In this document: positions 1-7,787 of the stretch, piece by piece | Numbering within the stretch: the stretch's first letter is position 1 | How the letters are laid out: each line of letters begins with the position of its first letter | Assembly: GCA_020848035.1 (NCBI GenBank) | Contig: JADLAX010000026.1 | Span: forward strand, 62,001 to 126,000 | Direction of reading: 5' to 3' | Length of the DNA: 64,000 nt | DNA from: Anaerolineae bacterium | GTDB taxonomy: Bacteria; Chloroflexota; Anaerolineae; Promineifilales; Promineifilaceae | Program-made: the position numbers and the translations under genes | The notes under the pieces: model-generated | Told to the model about the DNA's origin: nothing | The model's input: the letters and a program-made list of their open reading frames with translations, nothing else | Databases searched by the model: none

Positions 1-360
1 CTAGGCGCAAGCGCAGCTGGAATCCTGGACAGGCAGCTATTTTCACGGTTACTGACGTTCTGGACAGTGAAACCTGCCCAACCCTGACGCCACTGCGGCC
101 TGGTACCACAGGCAACGTGTTGGGCACCGCTCCCCCTCACCACTCCAAAAAACTATACGGCCGTCCTCATCTGACACGCATTGTTTTGGTTGGGAAACGG
201 CAGTTACTCCCCCGCTCCCCACTCCATTGACGCCAGATCGACCACCCGATGTGCCAGCGGTATGCTGAATTGTCAAGAAACCCCCAAAACTTTATACTCA
301 CCCAGTCTTTATATTGCCAGGAAGTTGGATCGCTGTGATGGACGAGAAGGAGTTGTTGAC
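1..360. other. Left-edge region without a supported gene
   Basis: No reading frame here has a recognisable protein, so I regard the stretch as non-coding. It carries one ACGGCCGT palindrome at 157-164, a degenerate copy (AACGGCAGTT) near 196, and the first copy of a 57-bp repeat at 217-273. The AAGGAG at 346-351 is the ribosome binding site of the kinase that begins at 361. A gene ending just at the window edge cannot be judged. Confidence 0.5.
217..273. repeat. 57-bp direct repeat, copy 1
   Basis: It matches 1001-1057 at 53 of 57 positions by eye, in the same orientation. The two copies flank the kinase gene, about 784 bp apart. On the minus strand both copies can be read as a peptide containing RWHIGW and IWRQW, and the four differences are two synonymous changes plus Ser/Ala and Ser/Gly. 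This suggests the repeat may derive from coding DNA. Its function is unknown. Confidence 0.75.
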
Positions 361-921
361 GTGAGCGAGTTCGGTTCAGCACCCGGCATTGGCCGTCGTG
401 TTGTTGTCACGGGAATGGCTGGTGCGGGCAAGAGCACATTTGCCAAACAGCTAGCGGCGAAGACCGGCCTTCCCGTGATTCATCTGGACGTGCACTTCTG
501 GAAACCGGGCTGGGTGGCGCCATCAGATTCGGAGTGGCGTGAAGTGCAGTCCAGGCTGCTCGCAAGCGATGCGTGGATTGCCGATGGGAATTATCACGAG
601 ACGCTGGATTTGCGGCTAGAGCGGGCGGATACGGTGGTGTACCTCGACACGCCATGGTGGCTCTGCGCCGCGCGAGCGTTTGTGCGTGGGTTACGTCGGC
701 CGAAGGGTACCAAGATGCCTGACGGCTGCGAAGAGTCAGGCTGGCGGCGGCTGCGTGACGAATGGTGGTTGATGTGGCGCGTCTGGTTGGGGCGAAGGTC
801 TGAGCGCGAGCGAGACCTGGCGATGGTGGCGCGGCATGGAAGCCATGTGACGCTGCACATTTTACGTTCCAAACGCGCCGCCCGACAATTTCTTGACAGC
901 GTCTTAAGCCTACGGCGCTAA
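361..921 (+). CDS. P-loop nucleotide kinase of the adenylate-kinase / FlaR-like type
   Basis: The 186-residue protein has a Walker A loop (GMAGAGKST, residues 18-26), then the conserved IHLD-x-H-x-W segment near residues 41-48 and a DGNY motif in the middle. This pattern is typical of the small kinases annotated as DNA topology modulation protein or adenylate-kinase-like. These are presumed to phosphorylate a small substrate with ATP, but the real substrate is unknown. The frame stays open upstream to 181, but GTG at 361 is preferred because AAGGAG lies 9 bases before it and the family homology begins there. The gene stands alone between the two copies of a 57-bp repeat, in an accessory-looking patch. 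The C-terminus looks complete. Confidence 0.75.
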   Translation: MSEFGSAPGIGRRVVVTGMAGAGKSTFAKQLAAKTGLPVIHLDVHFWKPGWVAPSDSEWREVQSRLLASDAWIADGNYHETLDLRLERADTVVYLDTPWWLCAARAFVRGLRRPKGTKMPDGCEESGWRRLRDEWWLMWRVWLGRRSERERDLAMVARHGSHVTLHILRSKRAARQFLDSVLSLRR

Positions 922-1396
922 GCGCGGCTGAAGCAGGCGTTAGAACGGCCGTCTCTCGTTGCTTGAAAGGTGATGGTGGAAACGGCCGTTCCCCACCAAT
1001 CCCCACCCCATTGACGCCAGATCGCCCACCCGATGTGCCAGCGATAGGCTGAATTGTAAAAAAACACTCGTGCGCCATACCACACGCCTCTTGGTTTTGG
1101 TTTGAGGGGATGGAGGAACGGCCGTACTCCTACCTGCTCTCGGCCGGGTAGAAATAGAGGGGAAACGGCCGCGCCAGCTTGGCAAATAAAGTCTAGGTCA
1201 AAACAGTTCGCTATCTTTGGAGAGATTGGCAAAATCCTGCCACTGACTGTCCATCCAACTTATTATCCTTGATTGCTAAAATCCTCTTGAGATTTTATAC
1301 TCACTAAAAATACCTGTTTCAAGTTAATCAAGAATACGGCTCCCGAATCAGGAGCTTCCAAATCATTTTGATTAAATCCTCAACAAGGGGTCGTTA
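922..1396. other. 475-bp intergenic region with repeat and palindromes
   Basis: No supported gene. The first part holds ACGGCCGT palindromes near 954, 982 and 1119 and the second copy of the 57-bp repeat. From about 1190 the DNA becomes AT-rich like the gene that follows. A short hairpin (GCTCC-CGAATCA-GGAGC) lies near 1341-1357. AAGGGG just before 1397 may serve as the ribosome binding site of the next gene. Confidence 0.5.
1001..1057. repeat. 57-bp direct repeat, copy 2
   Basis: Second copy of the element at 217-273 (53 of 57 identical). Immediately before it this copy has a perfect AACGGCCGTT where copy 1 has AACGGCAGTT, so the palindrome has been gained or lost since the duplication. Confidence 0.75.
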
Positions 1397-2200
1397 ATGC
1401 CAGAGTATTTTTTTAGCAGATTGCGGAACTATTATCTTGATGTTGCCACTGTTTTGCGAGGTGAAGCAAACGCTGCTTCTATATTTCCAAATCCAACCGA
1501 CATAGGGATGTCACGTGAACGAGTTTATGCAGAATTTCTCAAACAGCATGCACCATCAAGATGCAATGTCTTTTACGGGGGATTTCTATTTGGGGATGAT
1601 GGGTCGGAATCTGCACAGCTTGATATTATTGTCACAACGGATACTACGCCACAATTCAACCTACATAACAGCGGATATGGGAAATCGTTTGCACCAGTTG
1701 AAGGTACTCTTGCCGTTGCATCAGTAAAATCAAGCCTTAATAAGAGTGAACTTGAAGACGCACTCAAAAATATAGCTACAATCCCACCGACATCTCCTCT
1801 TGAAAATCGCATCAACCCTTTAGTCTATATAAAAAATTATGACGATTGGCCATATAAGATAATCTATGCATCAGATGGAATAAGCGCTGAATCTCTTGCA
1901 ATTCATCTACACAACTATTACCAGAAAAATCCAGACATTCCATGGAACCGTCGCCCTAACATTATTCATGTTTCTGGTAAGTATGTGATACTTAGAGCTA
2001 CAGATGAAATGGTGATTTGGGATTCTGACACATTGCAATCATTGCCACAAAAACCGGGCGAATTTAAATTGATCACTAACAAGCCAGACTTGCAAGGGAT
2101 TCTATGGGTCCTTAATGATCTTCAGCAGAAAACAACAGCATCTACCCATATTAACTATTCATATTTCTATCTTATTAACCGGATCAATGACTTACCTTAA
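1397..2200 (+). CDS. DUF6602-like protein, possible PD-(D/E)XK nuclease fold
   Basis: A 267-residue soluble protein that I place, by overall look, with the DUF6602 proteins; no function is established. The core has QLDIIV near residue 75, then VEGTLAVASVKSSL at about residues 103-116. An Asp followed by Glu and a Lys on the next strand is the arrangement of PD-(D/E)XK nucleases, and related proteins are often met in defence or mobile contexts. The nuclease idea is inference. The gene is clearly more AT-rich than its neighbours and has no copy of the ACGGCCGT palindrome found in most genes of the window, so recent acquisition is likely. The ATG at 1397 follows AAGGGG. Both sides are long non-coding stretches, so it is probably transcribed alone. 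Confidence 0.6.
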   Translation: MPEYFFSRLRNYYLDVATVLRGEANAASIFPNPTDIGMSRERVYAEFLKQHAPSRCNVFYGGFLFGDDGSESAQLDIIVTTDTTPQFNLHNSGYGKSFAPVEGTLAVASVKSSLNKSELEDALKNIATIPPTSPLENRINPLVYIKNYDDWPYKIIYASDGISAESLAIHLHNYYQKNPDIPWNRRPNIIHVSGKYVILRATDEMVIWDSDTLQSLPQKPGEFKLITNKPDLQGILWVLNDLQQKTTASTHINYSYFYLINRINDLP

Positions 2201-2494
2201 ATAAACTATTCCCGTCGCTGTGGGCAGTTCTTTATTTAGTCTCTAACGTTCAAAGATGTGGTTAGTGTTCCGCTACACTGCCTTTGACAATTATCCTTTT
2301 TCAAGTCCTACACGTAAATTTCCCTTAAACTTCAAGACTGGGCATTTGCTATTACCAATCTCTTATTCCCAGGAAATGGGCGCTACAGGTTTTCCACCAG
2401 ACTGTGTGAACACGCTGTAGGAACATAGTAAATAAACGGTTGGAAGCGGCATAAAGATGTTACGTCCAACAAACTCACCAAGAAGTTAAGAACA
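2201..2494. other. Intergenic region, AT-rich, nothing recognised
   Basis: No open frame with protein-like features and no ACGGCCGT palindrome. Composition matches the upstream AT-rich gene, so it probably belongs to the same acquired segment. I see no convincing promoter and no attC-type recombination site. Confidence 0.4.
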
Positions 2495-2860
2495 ATGGGT
2501 AAGCGAAATTATCTAATCGAGGGCGTCTCCGGCACGGGCAAAACTTCGGTGTGTCACGAGCTGCGCCGCCGCGGTTACGCCGCCCTCAACAGTGATCGCG
2601 ACCTGCGCCAACACACAGACCCTACAACGGGCGAGCGGCTCATCACCTTTTCCTCCCCAGAATTGAGACACGCCGCTAATCTTTGGGATGTGGCAAAAGT
2701 CAGGCGGTTGGCCGCCAACCAGGACGACGAGGTCACGTTCTTCTGCGGCGGTTCGCGCAATTTCCCCGAGTTCTTTTCTCAAGCGGGCTTGACCAACGCT
2801 TATCAGAACGTTTCCCCAACATGCATAGGGGGCTTGCTGGTCTGTTTTAACGGGCTTTAG
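2495..2860 (+). pseudogene. Truncated P-loop kinase (AAA-like nucleotide kinase)
   Basis: The first 90 or so residues are a typical small P-loop kinase: Walker A in GVSGTGKTS (residues 10-18), a following RRRGY and SDRDL segment, then WDVAKVRRL and TFFCGGSRNF. Members of this family normally run to about 175-190 residues. Here, after residue about 93, the frame passes into sequence with no family resemblance and ends at a TAG inside a hairpin at 2849-2866. The C-terminal half therefore appears to have been replaced by, or lost at, a palindromic repeat. The residual protein would lack the lid and the C-terminal part of the fold and is probably inactive. Confidence 0.65.
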
Positions 2861-2870
2861 CCCGTTTTTT
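2849..2870 (+). terminator. Hairpin plus T-run (REP-like or rho-independent terminator)
   Basis: AACGGG-CTTTAG-CCCGTT followed by a run of T gives a 6-bp stem and T-tract. The TAG of the truncated kinase lies in the loop, so the element sits on the end of the gene rather than behind it. Confidence 0.6.
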
Positions 2871-2876
2871 ACCATA

Positions 2877-2898
2877 GCCTGGGGATTTATCCCCAGGC
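2877..2898. repeat. Perfect palindromic hairpin (REP-like)
   Basis: GCCTGGGGAT and its complement ATCCCCAGGC pair around a 2-base centre. With the neighbouring hairpin it looks like a pair of repetitive extragenic palindromes, but no second copy is present in this window. Confidence 0.5.
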
Positions 2899-2989
2899 GA
2901 CGCCCCAAAAACTCCATCGCCGCCTCCCCCCAAAAGTGGTAACATTCCCGCCAACTCGTCAACCCATTCCACCAAGAAGGAACACCCCT

Positions 2990-5215
2990 ATGCGACTGAT
3001 TGTAGATGGACGGCCGTATCCCTTCGAACCCGGTGACTCTCTACTCATCGCCCTGCTGCGCGCCGGGATTCAGCCCACCGGCGGCGGCTGCCTCTGCCAC
3101 GGCGGCGACTGCCCCAACTGCCTGGCCACCGTCGATGGTGTCAGCTACGTGCGCACCTGCCAGACGGCCGCTAAGCCAGGCACCGTCGTGCAGCTGCACC
3201 ACACGCAAAAGTATCCCCCCCTGCCCGCCGCAGACCGCGTGAGGCCCGCCGTACCTGCCCGCAATCTGTTTGGCGATGTGGTGGTCATTGGGGCGGGCGA
3301 AGCGGGGCAAACGGCCGCTGCCGAAGCCGAAGCGCAGGGCAAACAGGTCATCGTTCTGGACGCTGCCCACGGCCAGGAAGCGATTGGCATCTACCCCGGC
3401 CCGCTGGTGGTAGCCCGCACCGACGCAGAAATGCTGCACATCCACGCCCACGACGAAATCATCGTGGCCACCGGCGCGGCGGAAATATTGCCTATCGTGC
3501 CCGGCGCGGAACTGGCCGGGCTGCTCACCAGCCGGGCGGCGGAAACGCTGGCCCAGGCCGGTCTCGATTTGGGCCGCGTTGTGGCCGTTGGCACGCCCCC
3601 AGCCGGGCTGGAGGTTGAGCAAGCCGAAGGCGAACTGGTACGCTTTGAGGGGGCAACCACCGGCACTGAGTACAGTCGAAACGGCCGTCTCCACACCGTC
3701 ATCACCCAAACCGCAGATGGCACAGAGCACCGGTATGAGTGTGATACGGCCGTTGTCGGCCTCGGCCTACATCCGCGCAACGCCCTGCTGCGCCTGGGGC
3801 ACGATCTGCCTGTGCGCGCCGTTGGTGACGCCGCCCGCGACTCCGACATTCCCGCCTGCCCCAAAGAAGGCATGGTGTGCCCCTGCGAAGGTGTTTCCGT
3901 AGCCGATTTAGAGGCGATTTGGGCGCAGGGGTTCCACGAGATGGAGCTGGTCAAGCGGGCCACGCTGGCCGGGACCGGCACCTGCCAGGGCTCGGTTTGC
4001 CTGCCCTACCTGCGCCGCTTTTTGCTGGAAAAAGGCAAAACGCTCCAGCCGTCGTTTACCGCCCGGCCGGTCACCCGGCAGCTGACGATGGGTGAAGTGG
4101 CCGCCGGAGCCCATCATCAGGCCACCGCCCGCACCGCGCTGGACGCCGAGCACCGCCGCCTGGGGGCGCAGATGGAGCGCAGCGGCGGCTGGTGGCGGCC
4201 CTGGAGCTACGGCGATCCCGATGGCGAATATTGGGCCGTACGCGAAGCGGTCTCCATCATGGACGTGAGCACGCTGGGCAAGCTGATCGTCTCCGGCCCC
4301 GACGCCCTGCCGTTTTTGGAGCGGCTCTATCCCACCCAGGTTGGCACGATTGGAAACGGCCGTTCCCGCTACGTCCTCCTCCTCAACGAACGCGGCTACG
4401 TTTTTGACGACGGCCTCATCTGCAAAGAGAGCGACACGCGCTACACCCTCACCTTCACCAGCGGCGGCGTCAGCCACGCCGAGATGTGGCTGCGCGACTG
4501 GGCCGCCAGCTGGAACATGGACGTGCGCATCCTGCACCAGACGATGTCCCTGGGTGCGATCAACGTGACGGGGCCATTGGCCAAACAGCTGCTGGCCAAA
4601 GCCGGGTTGGACAATCCGCCCGGCTGGCTGGCGCACAGCCAGGCTGAGGTCGCAGGCGTGCCCTGCCATGTGTTCCGCCTCAGCTTCACCGGCGAGCTGT
4701 CTTACGAACTGCACCACCCGGCCGAACATTCGGTGAAACTGTGGCGCACGCTGCTGGAATTGGGGCAAGAGTTGGGCATACGGCCGCATGGCCTCCAGGC
4801 GCTGGTCCGGCTGCGGCTGGAAAAAGGGCACATTCTCGTCGGCCAGGACACCGATTTTGACTCGACGCCGCGCCGCATTCAGCACGAATGGGCCGTGCGG
4901 CTGGACAAACCGGCCTTCATTGGCCGTCATGCCGTCAGCCGCACCAACAAAATCCCGCTGGACAAACAGCTGGTTGGCCTGGAAATGGCCGACGGTCCCG
5001 CCCCCATCGAGGGCGCGGTCATCTGGCACGAGGGCCAGTTTGCCGGGCACATCACTTCCAGCGCCTGGTCGCCCGTGCTCAACAAGGCGGTCATGTTGGG
5101 CTGGCTCTACCTTTTTGACGGGCAATTACCGGATGAAGTGACGATAGACGGCCGTCTCGCCCGCCGTGTCCCATTACCCTTTTACGACAAGGAGGCCGCC
5201 CGTGCCCGCGCTTAA
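2990..5215 (+). CDS. Sarcosine oxidase alpha-like fusion (2Fe-2S, FAD/NAD, BFD-like, GcvT)
   Basis: The 741-residue protein has the domain order of the alpha subunit of heterotetrameric sarcosine oxidase. An N-terminal plant-type 2Fe-2S domain has Cys36, Cys41, Cys44 and Cys57. A Rossmann domain carries GAGEAG at 101-106. A BFD/SoxA-A3-like segment has C-x-C near 298 and C-x4-C near 333. From about residue 400 comes an aminomethyltransferase (GcvT) domain that would bind tetrahydrofolate. The enzyme oxidatively demethylates N-methyl amino acids and passes the one-carbon unit to folate. SoxA proteins usually have about 950-1000 residues; the loss is in the middle nucleotide-binding part, so NAD binding may be altered or absent. 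The ATG at 2990 follows AAGAAGGAAC; the frame is open upstream. It leads an operon with beta and delta subunits. Confidence 0.8.
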   Translation: MRLIVDGRPYPFEPGDSLLIALLRAGIQPTGGGCLCHGGDCPNCLATVDGVSYVRTCQTAAKPGTVVQLHHTQKYPPLPAADRVRPAVPARNLFGDVVVIGAGEAGQTAAAEAEAQGKQVIVLDAAHGQEAIGIYPGPLVVARTDAEMLHIHAHDEIIVATGAAEILPIVPGAELAGLLTSRAAETLAQAGLDLGRVVAVGTPPAGLEVEQAEGELVRFEGATTGTEYSRNGRLHTVITQTADGTEHRYECDTAVVGLGLHPRNALLRLGHDLPVRAVGDAARDSDIPACPKEGMVCPCEGVSVADLEAIWAQGFHEMELVKRATLAGTGTCQGSVCLPYLRRFLLEKGKTLQPSFTARPVTRQLTMGEVAAGAHHQATARTALDAEHRRLGAQMERSGGWWRPWSYGDPDGEYWAVREAVSIMDVSTLGKLIVSGPDALPFLERLYPTQVGTIGNGRSRYVLLLNERGYVFDDGLICKESDTRYTLTFTSGGVSHAEMWLRDWAASWNMDVRILHQTMSLGAINVTGPLAKQLLAKAGLDNPPGWLAHSQAEVAGVPCHVFRLSFTGELSYELHHPAEHSVKLWRTLLELGQELGIRPHGLQALVRLRLEKGHILVGQDTDFDSTPRRIQHEWAVRLDKPAFIGRHAVSRTNKIPLDKQLVGLEMADGPAPIEGAVIWHEGQFAGHITSSAWSPVLNKAVMLGWLYLFDGQLPDEVTIDGRLARRVPLPFYDKEAARARA

Positions 5216-5597
5216 ACGAATCGCCGCCACGCGCATCGTGGCCACCCCCGCCGCCCTGGACGCCGCCGACATTCCGCAAAGCTCCCTGGCGCTGCGTTTT
5301 GCCGCCGACGAACTGTTTGTCAGCCCGCCGCTGCAAGACAAGTCGGTCATCCTGGTTCACGATCCCCACGCCATCATCATCAGCGAGGGTGGTTTTGCCG
5401 GGACGTGGCTGCCCGCCGCGGCCGCCGCCGAATTTTTGGCACACAATTGTGAATGGGAAGTGCCAGACGGCCGTCCCGCCTTTGCCCAGGGCGCGGTCGC
5501 GGGCATCCCCACCAAGCTCTGGCTGGAGGACGACCAGGTCTTGTTCATCGTACCGGCCCCCTACGCCGCAGACTTTGCCGAACGAATGCAGGATTAA
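5202..5597 (+). CDS. Small uncharacterised protein in the sarcosine-oxidase-type operon
   Basis: I do not recognise this 131-residue protein. GTG at 5202 is chosen because AAGGAGG lies 7 bases before it, and this makes the gene overlap the alpha-like gene by 14 bases, a sign of translational coupling. It has no signal peptide or membrane segment. It takes the place where other sox operons carry the gamma subunit (soxG, usually about 190-200 residues and also poorly conserved). A shortened gamma-like partner, which would hold the C-terminal GcvT half in the complex, is the best guess. This is inference from position only. Confidence 0.6.
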   Translation: MPALKRIAATRIVATPAALDAADIPQSSLALRFAADELFVSPPLQDKSVILVHDPHAIIISEGGFAGTWLPAAAAAEFLAHNCEWEVPDGRPAFAQGAVAGIPTKLWLEDDQVLFIVPAPYAADFAERMQD

Positions 5598-5603
5598 AAA
5601 ATG

Positions 5604-5670
5604 GGACACTGATTTTCACAGATAAACACAGATTTTTCTTATCTGTGAAAATCTGTGTTCATCTGTGTCC
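5604..5670. repeat. Intergenic inverted repeat of the CACAGAT family
   Basis: GGACAC at one end and GTGTCC at the other enclose arms made of repeated CACAGAT / ATCTGTG words, giving a long imperfect hairpin. Related copies lie at 11220-11285 and 57164-57233. It separates the small operon protein from soxB, whose ATG is 12 bases further on, so soxB lacks a clear ribosome binding site. Confidence 0.8.
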
Positions 5671-5682
5671 AATTCGAAAAAT

Positions 5683-6891
5683 ATGAATGAATTCCAGGAA
5701 AAACAAGTCAACTTCAAATGGGTCGCGCCGAAGAAAAATTACGACGTGATCATCATCGGCGGGGGTGGACATGGGCTGGCGACGGCCTACTACCTGGCCA
5801 CGCGGCACAACATTACCAACGTGGCCGTACTGGAGCGTAAGTACATCGGCGGGGGCAATTCCGGGCGCAACACCACCATCATCCGGGCCAACTACGGCAT
5901 CCCGGAGGCGGTGCGCTTTTACCAGCGCAGCGTAGATCTGTACGCCAATCTGGAGCAGGAAACGGGCCGCTGGATGATGCACAAGCAGAAGGGCATTTTG
6001 TGGATGGCGCACAGCGAAGCGGCCGTGCGCCAGGAGATGGCCCGCGCCGAGATTAACACCGCCTTTGGCGCCAAAACGGAGTATGTGAGCCCCCAACAGG
6101 TCAAAGAAATCTGCCCGGAGATTGATCTCTCCGGCGGCGGCCTGTGGCCGGTGCTGGGTGCCTCGTACCACCCGGAAGGGGCCTCGGCCCGCCACGATCG
6201 GGTCAACTGGGCGCTGGCCGAGGGGGCGATGCAGCGGGGGGTGCATGTGCATCAGGGGACGGCCGTTACCAACCTCATCACCTCCGGCAGCCGCGTCATT
6301 GGCGTAGAAACTACCGCTGGCCCTATGCACGCCAACATCGTCATGAGCGCCGTCGGCGGCCACGTCACTACCCTGGCGGCAATGGCCGGGCTGCGCCTGC
6401 CCATCCGCACCCATCCGCTGCAAGCCTTTGTCACCAACCATTACGAGCAAAACTTCCACCCCATCGTCGCCTCCTCCAGCCTGCTTTTTTACGTCTCGCA
6501 AACGGCACGTGGGGAAATGCTCATCGGCGCGGAGATTGATCGCCAGCCGAGCTATTCCTATCGCTCTGGCCACCACTTCTTGCAAACCTGTTCACATCGC
6601 GCCATCACCCTGCTGCCTTTCATGCGCCAGCTGCGCGTGCTGCGCCAGTGGACCGGCGTCTGCGACATGAGCCCGGATTATTCGCCCATCATGGGCTTCA
6701 CCGGGGTGGAGGGTTTTGTCATCACCACCGGCTGGGGCACCTGGGGCTTCAAAGCGATCCCGGCGAGCGGCGAACAGATGGCCCAGCTCATCGCCACCGG
6801 CCAGACGCCCGAACTGATCGCCCCATTCTCGCTAGACCGCTTCGCCCACGACCGCACCATGGCGGATCGGGGATCGGCGGGGACGCACTGA
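5683..6891 (+). CDS. soxB: Sarcosine oxidase beta subunit-like FAD oxidoreductase
   Basis: A 402-residue DAO-family flavoprotein. The FAD-binding GGGGHGLATAYYLA lies just after the N-terminus and is followed by the beta-subunit signature GGGNSGRNTT and IIRANY. The segment GASARHDRVNW near residue 169 matches the place where the sarcosine oxidase beta subunit carries the histidine that binds FMN covalently. The subunit oxidises the methyl-amine bond and yields the iminium intermediate and hydrogen peroxide. ATG at 5683 is preferred over GTG at 5665, because the latter lies inside the upstream intergenic repeat. It is followed by the delta subunit, so the order is alpha, small protein, beta, delta, unlike the usual B-D-A-G. 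Confidence 0.85.
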   Translation: MNEFQEKQVNFKWVAPKKNYDVIIIGGGGHGLATAYYLATRHNITNVAVLERKYIGGGNSGRNTTIIRANYGIPEAVRFYQRSVDLYANLEQETGRWMMHKQKGILWMAHSEAAVRQEMARAEINTAFGAKTEYVSPQQVKEICPEIDLSGGGLWPVLGASYHPEGASARHDRVNWALAEGAMQRGVHVHQGTAVTNLITSGSRVIGVETTAGPMHANIVMSAVGGHVTTLAAMAGLRLPIRTHPLQAFVTNHYEQNFHPIVASSSLLFYVSQTARGEMLIGAEIDRQPSYSYRSGHHFLQTCSHRAITLLPFMRQLRVLRQWTGVCDMSPDYSPIMGFTGVEGFVITTGWGTWGFKAIPASGEQMAQLIATGQTPELIAPFSLDRFAHDRTMADRGSAGTH

Positions 6892-6950
6892 GCGAGTGGG
6901 CGAGTGGCGAGTTTGCGAGTTTTCACTCGCCCACTCGCCCACTGGCAAAC
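6892..6950. repeat. Intergenic inverted repeat with CGAGTGG words
   Basis: GCGAGTGGGCGAGTGGCGAG is answered after a short loop by CTCGCCCACTCGCCCACT, so RNA from here would form a strong GC-rich hairpin. It begins right after the soxB stop codon and precedes soxD. It may lower read-through or protect the upstream message. Confidence 0.75.
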
Positions 6951-6976
6951 TTGATTACTTGAACACGGAGAACAAT

Positions 6977-7210
6977 ATGAGCATCCAAATCCACTGCCCA
7001 CACTGCGGGAAACGGCCGCTTGAGGAATTCGTTTTTGGTGAAATCCTGGCGGTACCAGAGCACATCACCGACCCGGACGAGCGCGACCTGGACCGGGCGT
7101 TTATGCACAACAACCCGGAAGGGCCGCAGCGTGAGGCATGGTTCCACACCTACGGCTGCCGCCGCTGGGTAACCCTCACCCGCGACACCCGTACAGACCA
7201 AATTTTATAG
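6977..7210 (+). CDS. soxD: Sarcosine oxidase delta subunit
   Basis: A 77-residue protein of normal family length. Cys7 and Cys10 (CPHC) and the later HTYGC (His-x3-Cys) give the zinc site described for the delta subunit. The protein has no catalytic role of its own and stabilises the heterotetramer. ATG at 6977 is used rather than an upstream in-frame start, which would translate the intergenic repeat. It is the last clear member of the operon. Confidence 0.88.
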   Translation: MSIQIHCPHCGKRPLEEFVFGEILAVPEHITDPDERDLDRAFMHNNPEGPQREAWFHTYGCRRWVTLTRDTRTDQIL

Positions 7211-7221
7211 GAAAACGATCG

Positions 7222-7695
7222 GTGCCGACCTTCTCTACCTGGTTCCCCATCTGGCTCACCCTGATTTACCTGCCCAGAATTCTACTGACCGGCGTTCATT
7301 GGCTCAATCTCGATCATTTTGTCAAAGCGCGACCTGAAAAGGAGTGGGTATTCAGCGGTTATAGATTTTTCCTAATCCTTTGGTTGCCGATTTCAATTAC
7401 TGGCACGTCCCTTTTTTTTCAGGAATCCTCAACAAGCCTATTTTATTTGTATGTGGCCTTCGTGCCCTCAATTGGCGCTGGGCTAGTTAAAGGATTGATT
7501 GAAACGATGACAGGTATTGGCTGGTTTTACGGCTTCCAGTTGTCAAACAAAACCATCACTATACCATTCAGGCAGAATCATATGAGGTTGTACAACTTCA
7601 CGCTCGATCAGAAGCGTGTTCGATTAGTGGGAATCATTCGGCTGGTGATGAATACGGCCGTACTCATCACCCTTCTTGTCATCCAACTGTTGTAG
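7222..7695 (+). CDS. Small multi-pass membrane protein of unknown function
   Basis: The 157-residue product is very hydrophobic, with probably four transmembrane stretches (around residues 5-25, 45-65, 70-95 and the C-terminal 25). I do not recognise the family. GTG at 7222 gives a start 11 bases after the soxD stop and just after AGGAAAA. DNA here is more AT-rich than the sox genes, with one ACGGCCGT palindrome near its end. Co-transcription with soxD is likely from the spacing, but any role with the oxidase is unproven. Confidence 0.6.
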   Translation: MPTFSTWFPIWLTLIYLPRILLTGVHWLNLDHFVKARPEKEWVFSGYRFFLILWLPISITGTSLFFQESSTSLFYLYVAFVPSIGAGLVKGLIETMTGIGWFYGFQLSNKTITIPFRQNHMRLYNFTLDQKRVRLVGIIRLVMNTAVLITLLVIQLL

Positions 7696-7787
7696 GAACA
7701 CAGAGTTTCACAGAGGTGACACAGAGGTTCACAGAGAAAAGGCAAATTCTCTGCGCTCTCACTTTTTCTCTGCGTTCTCTGTGTCCC
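7695..7787. repeat. Intergenic inverted repeat of the CTCTGTG family
   Basis: GGAACACAGAG with repeated CACAGAG words on one side pairs with CTCTGCG and CTCTGTGTCCC on the other. It lies between converging genes. The stop codon of the HD-domain gene (7759-7761 on the complement) and its last ten or so residues are inside it. A related copy is at 24023-24086. Confidence 0.75.

Noticed and set aside
905..950. A possible integron attC site after the first kinase (GGCGTTAGAAC with a facing GCCTACGGCGC)
   Set aside because: The core site departs from GTTRRRY in the last base, no matching RYYYAAC partner is present, and no integrase or second site was found in the window.
407..1078. A minus-strand frame of 223 codons opposite the first kinase
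   Set aside because: It covers the real kinase motifs on the other strand and extends through the 57-bp repeat.
3908..5125. A 405-codon minus-strand frame opposite the alpha-like sarcosine oxidase gene
   Set aside because: The plus strand carries clear GcvT and 2Fe-2S motifs; the minus frame shows none.
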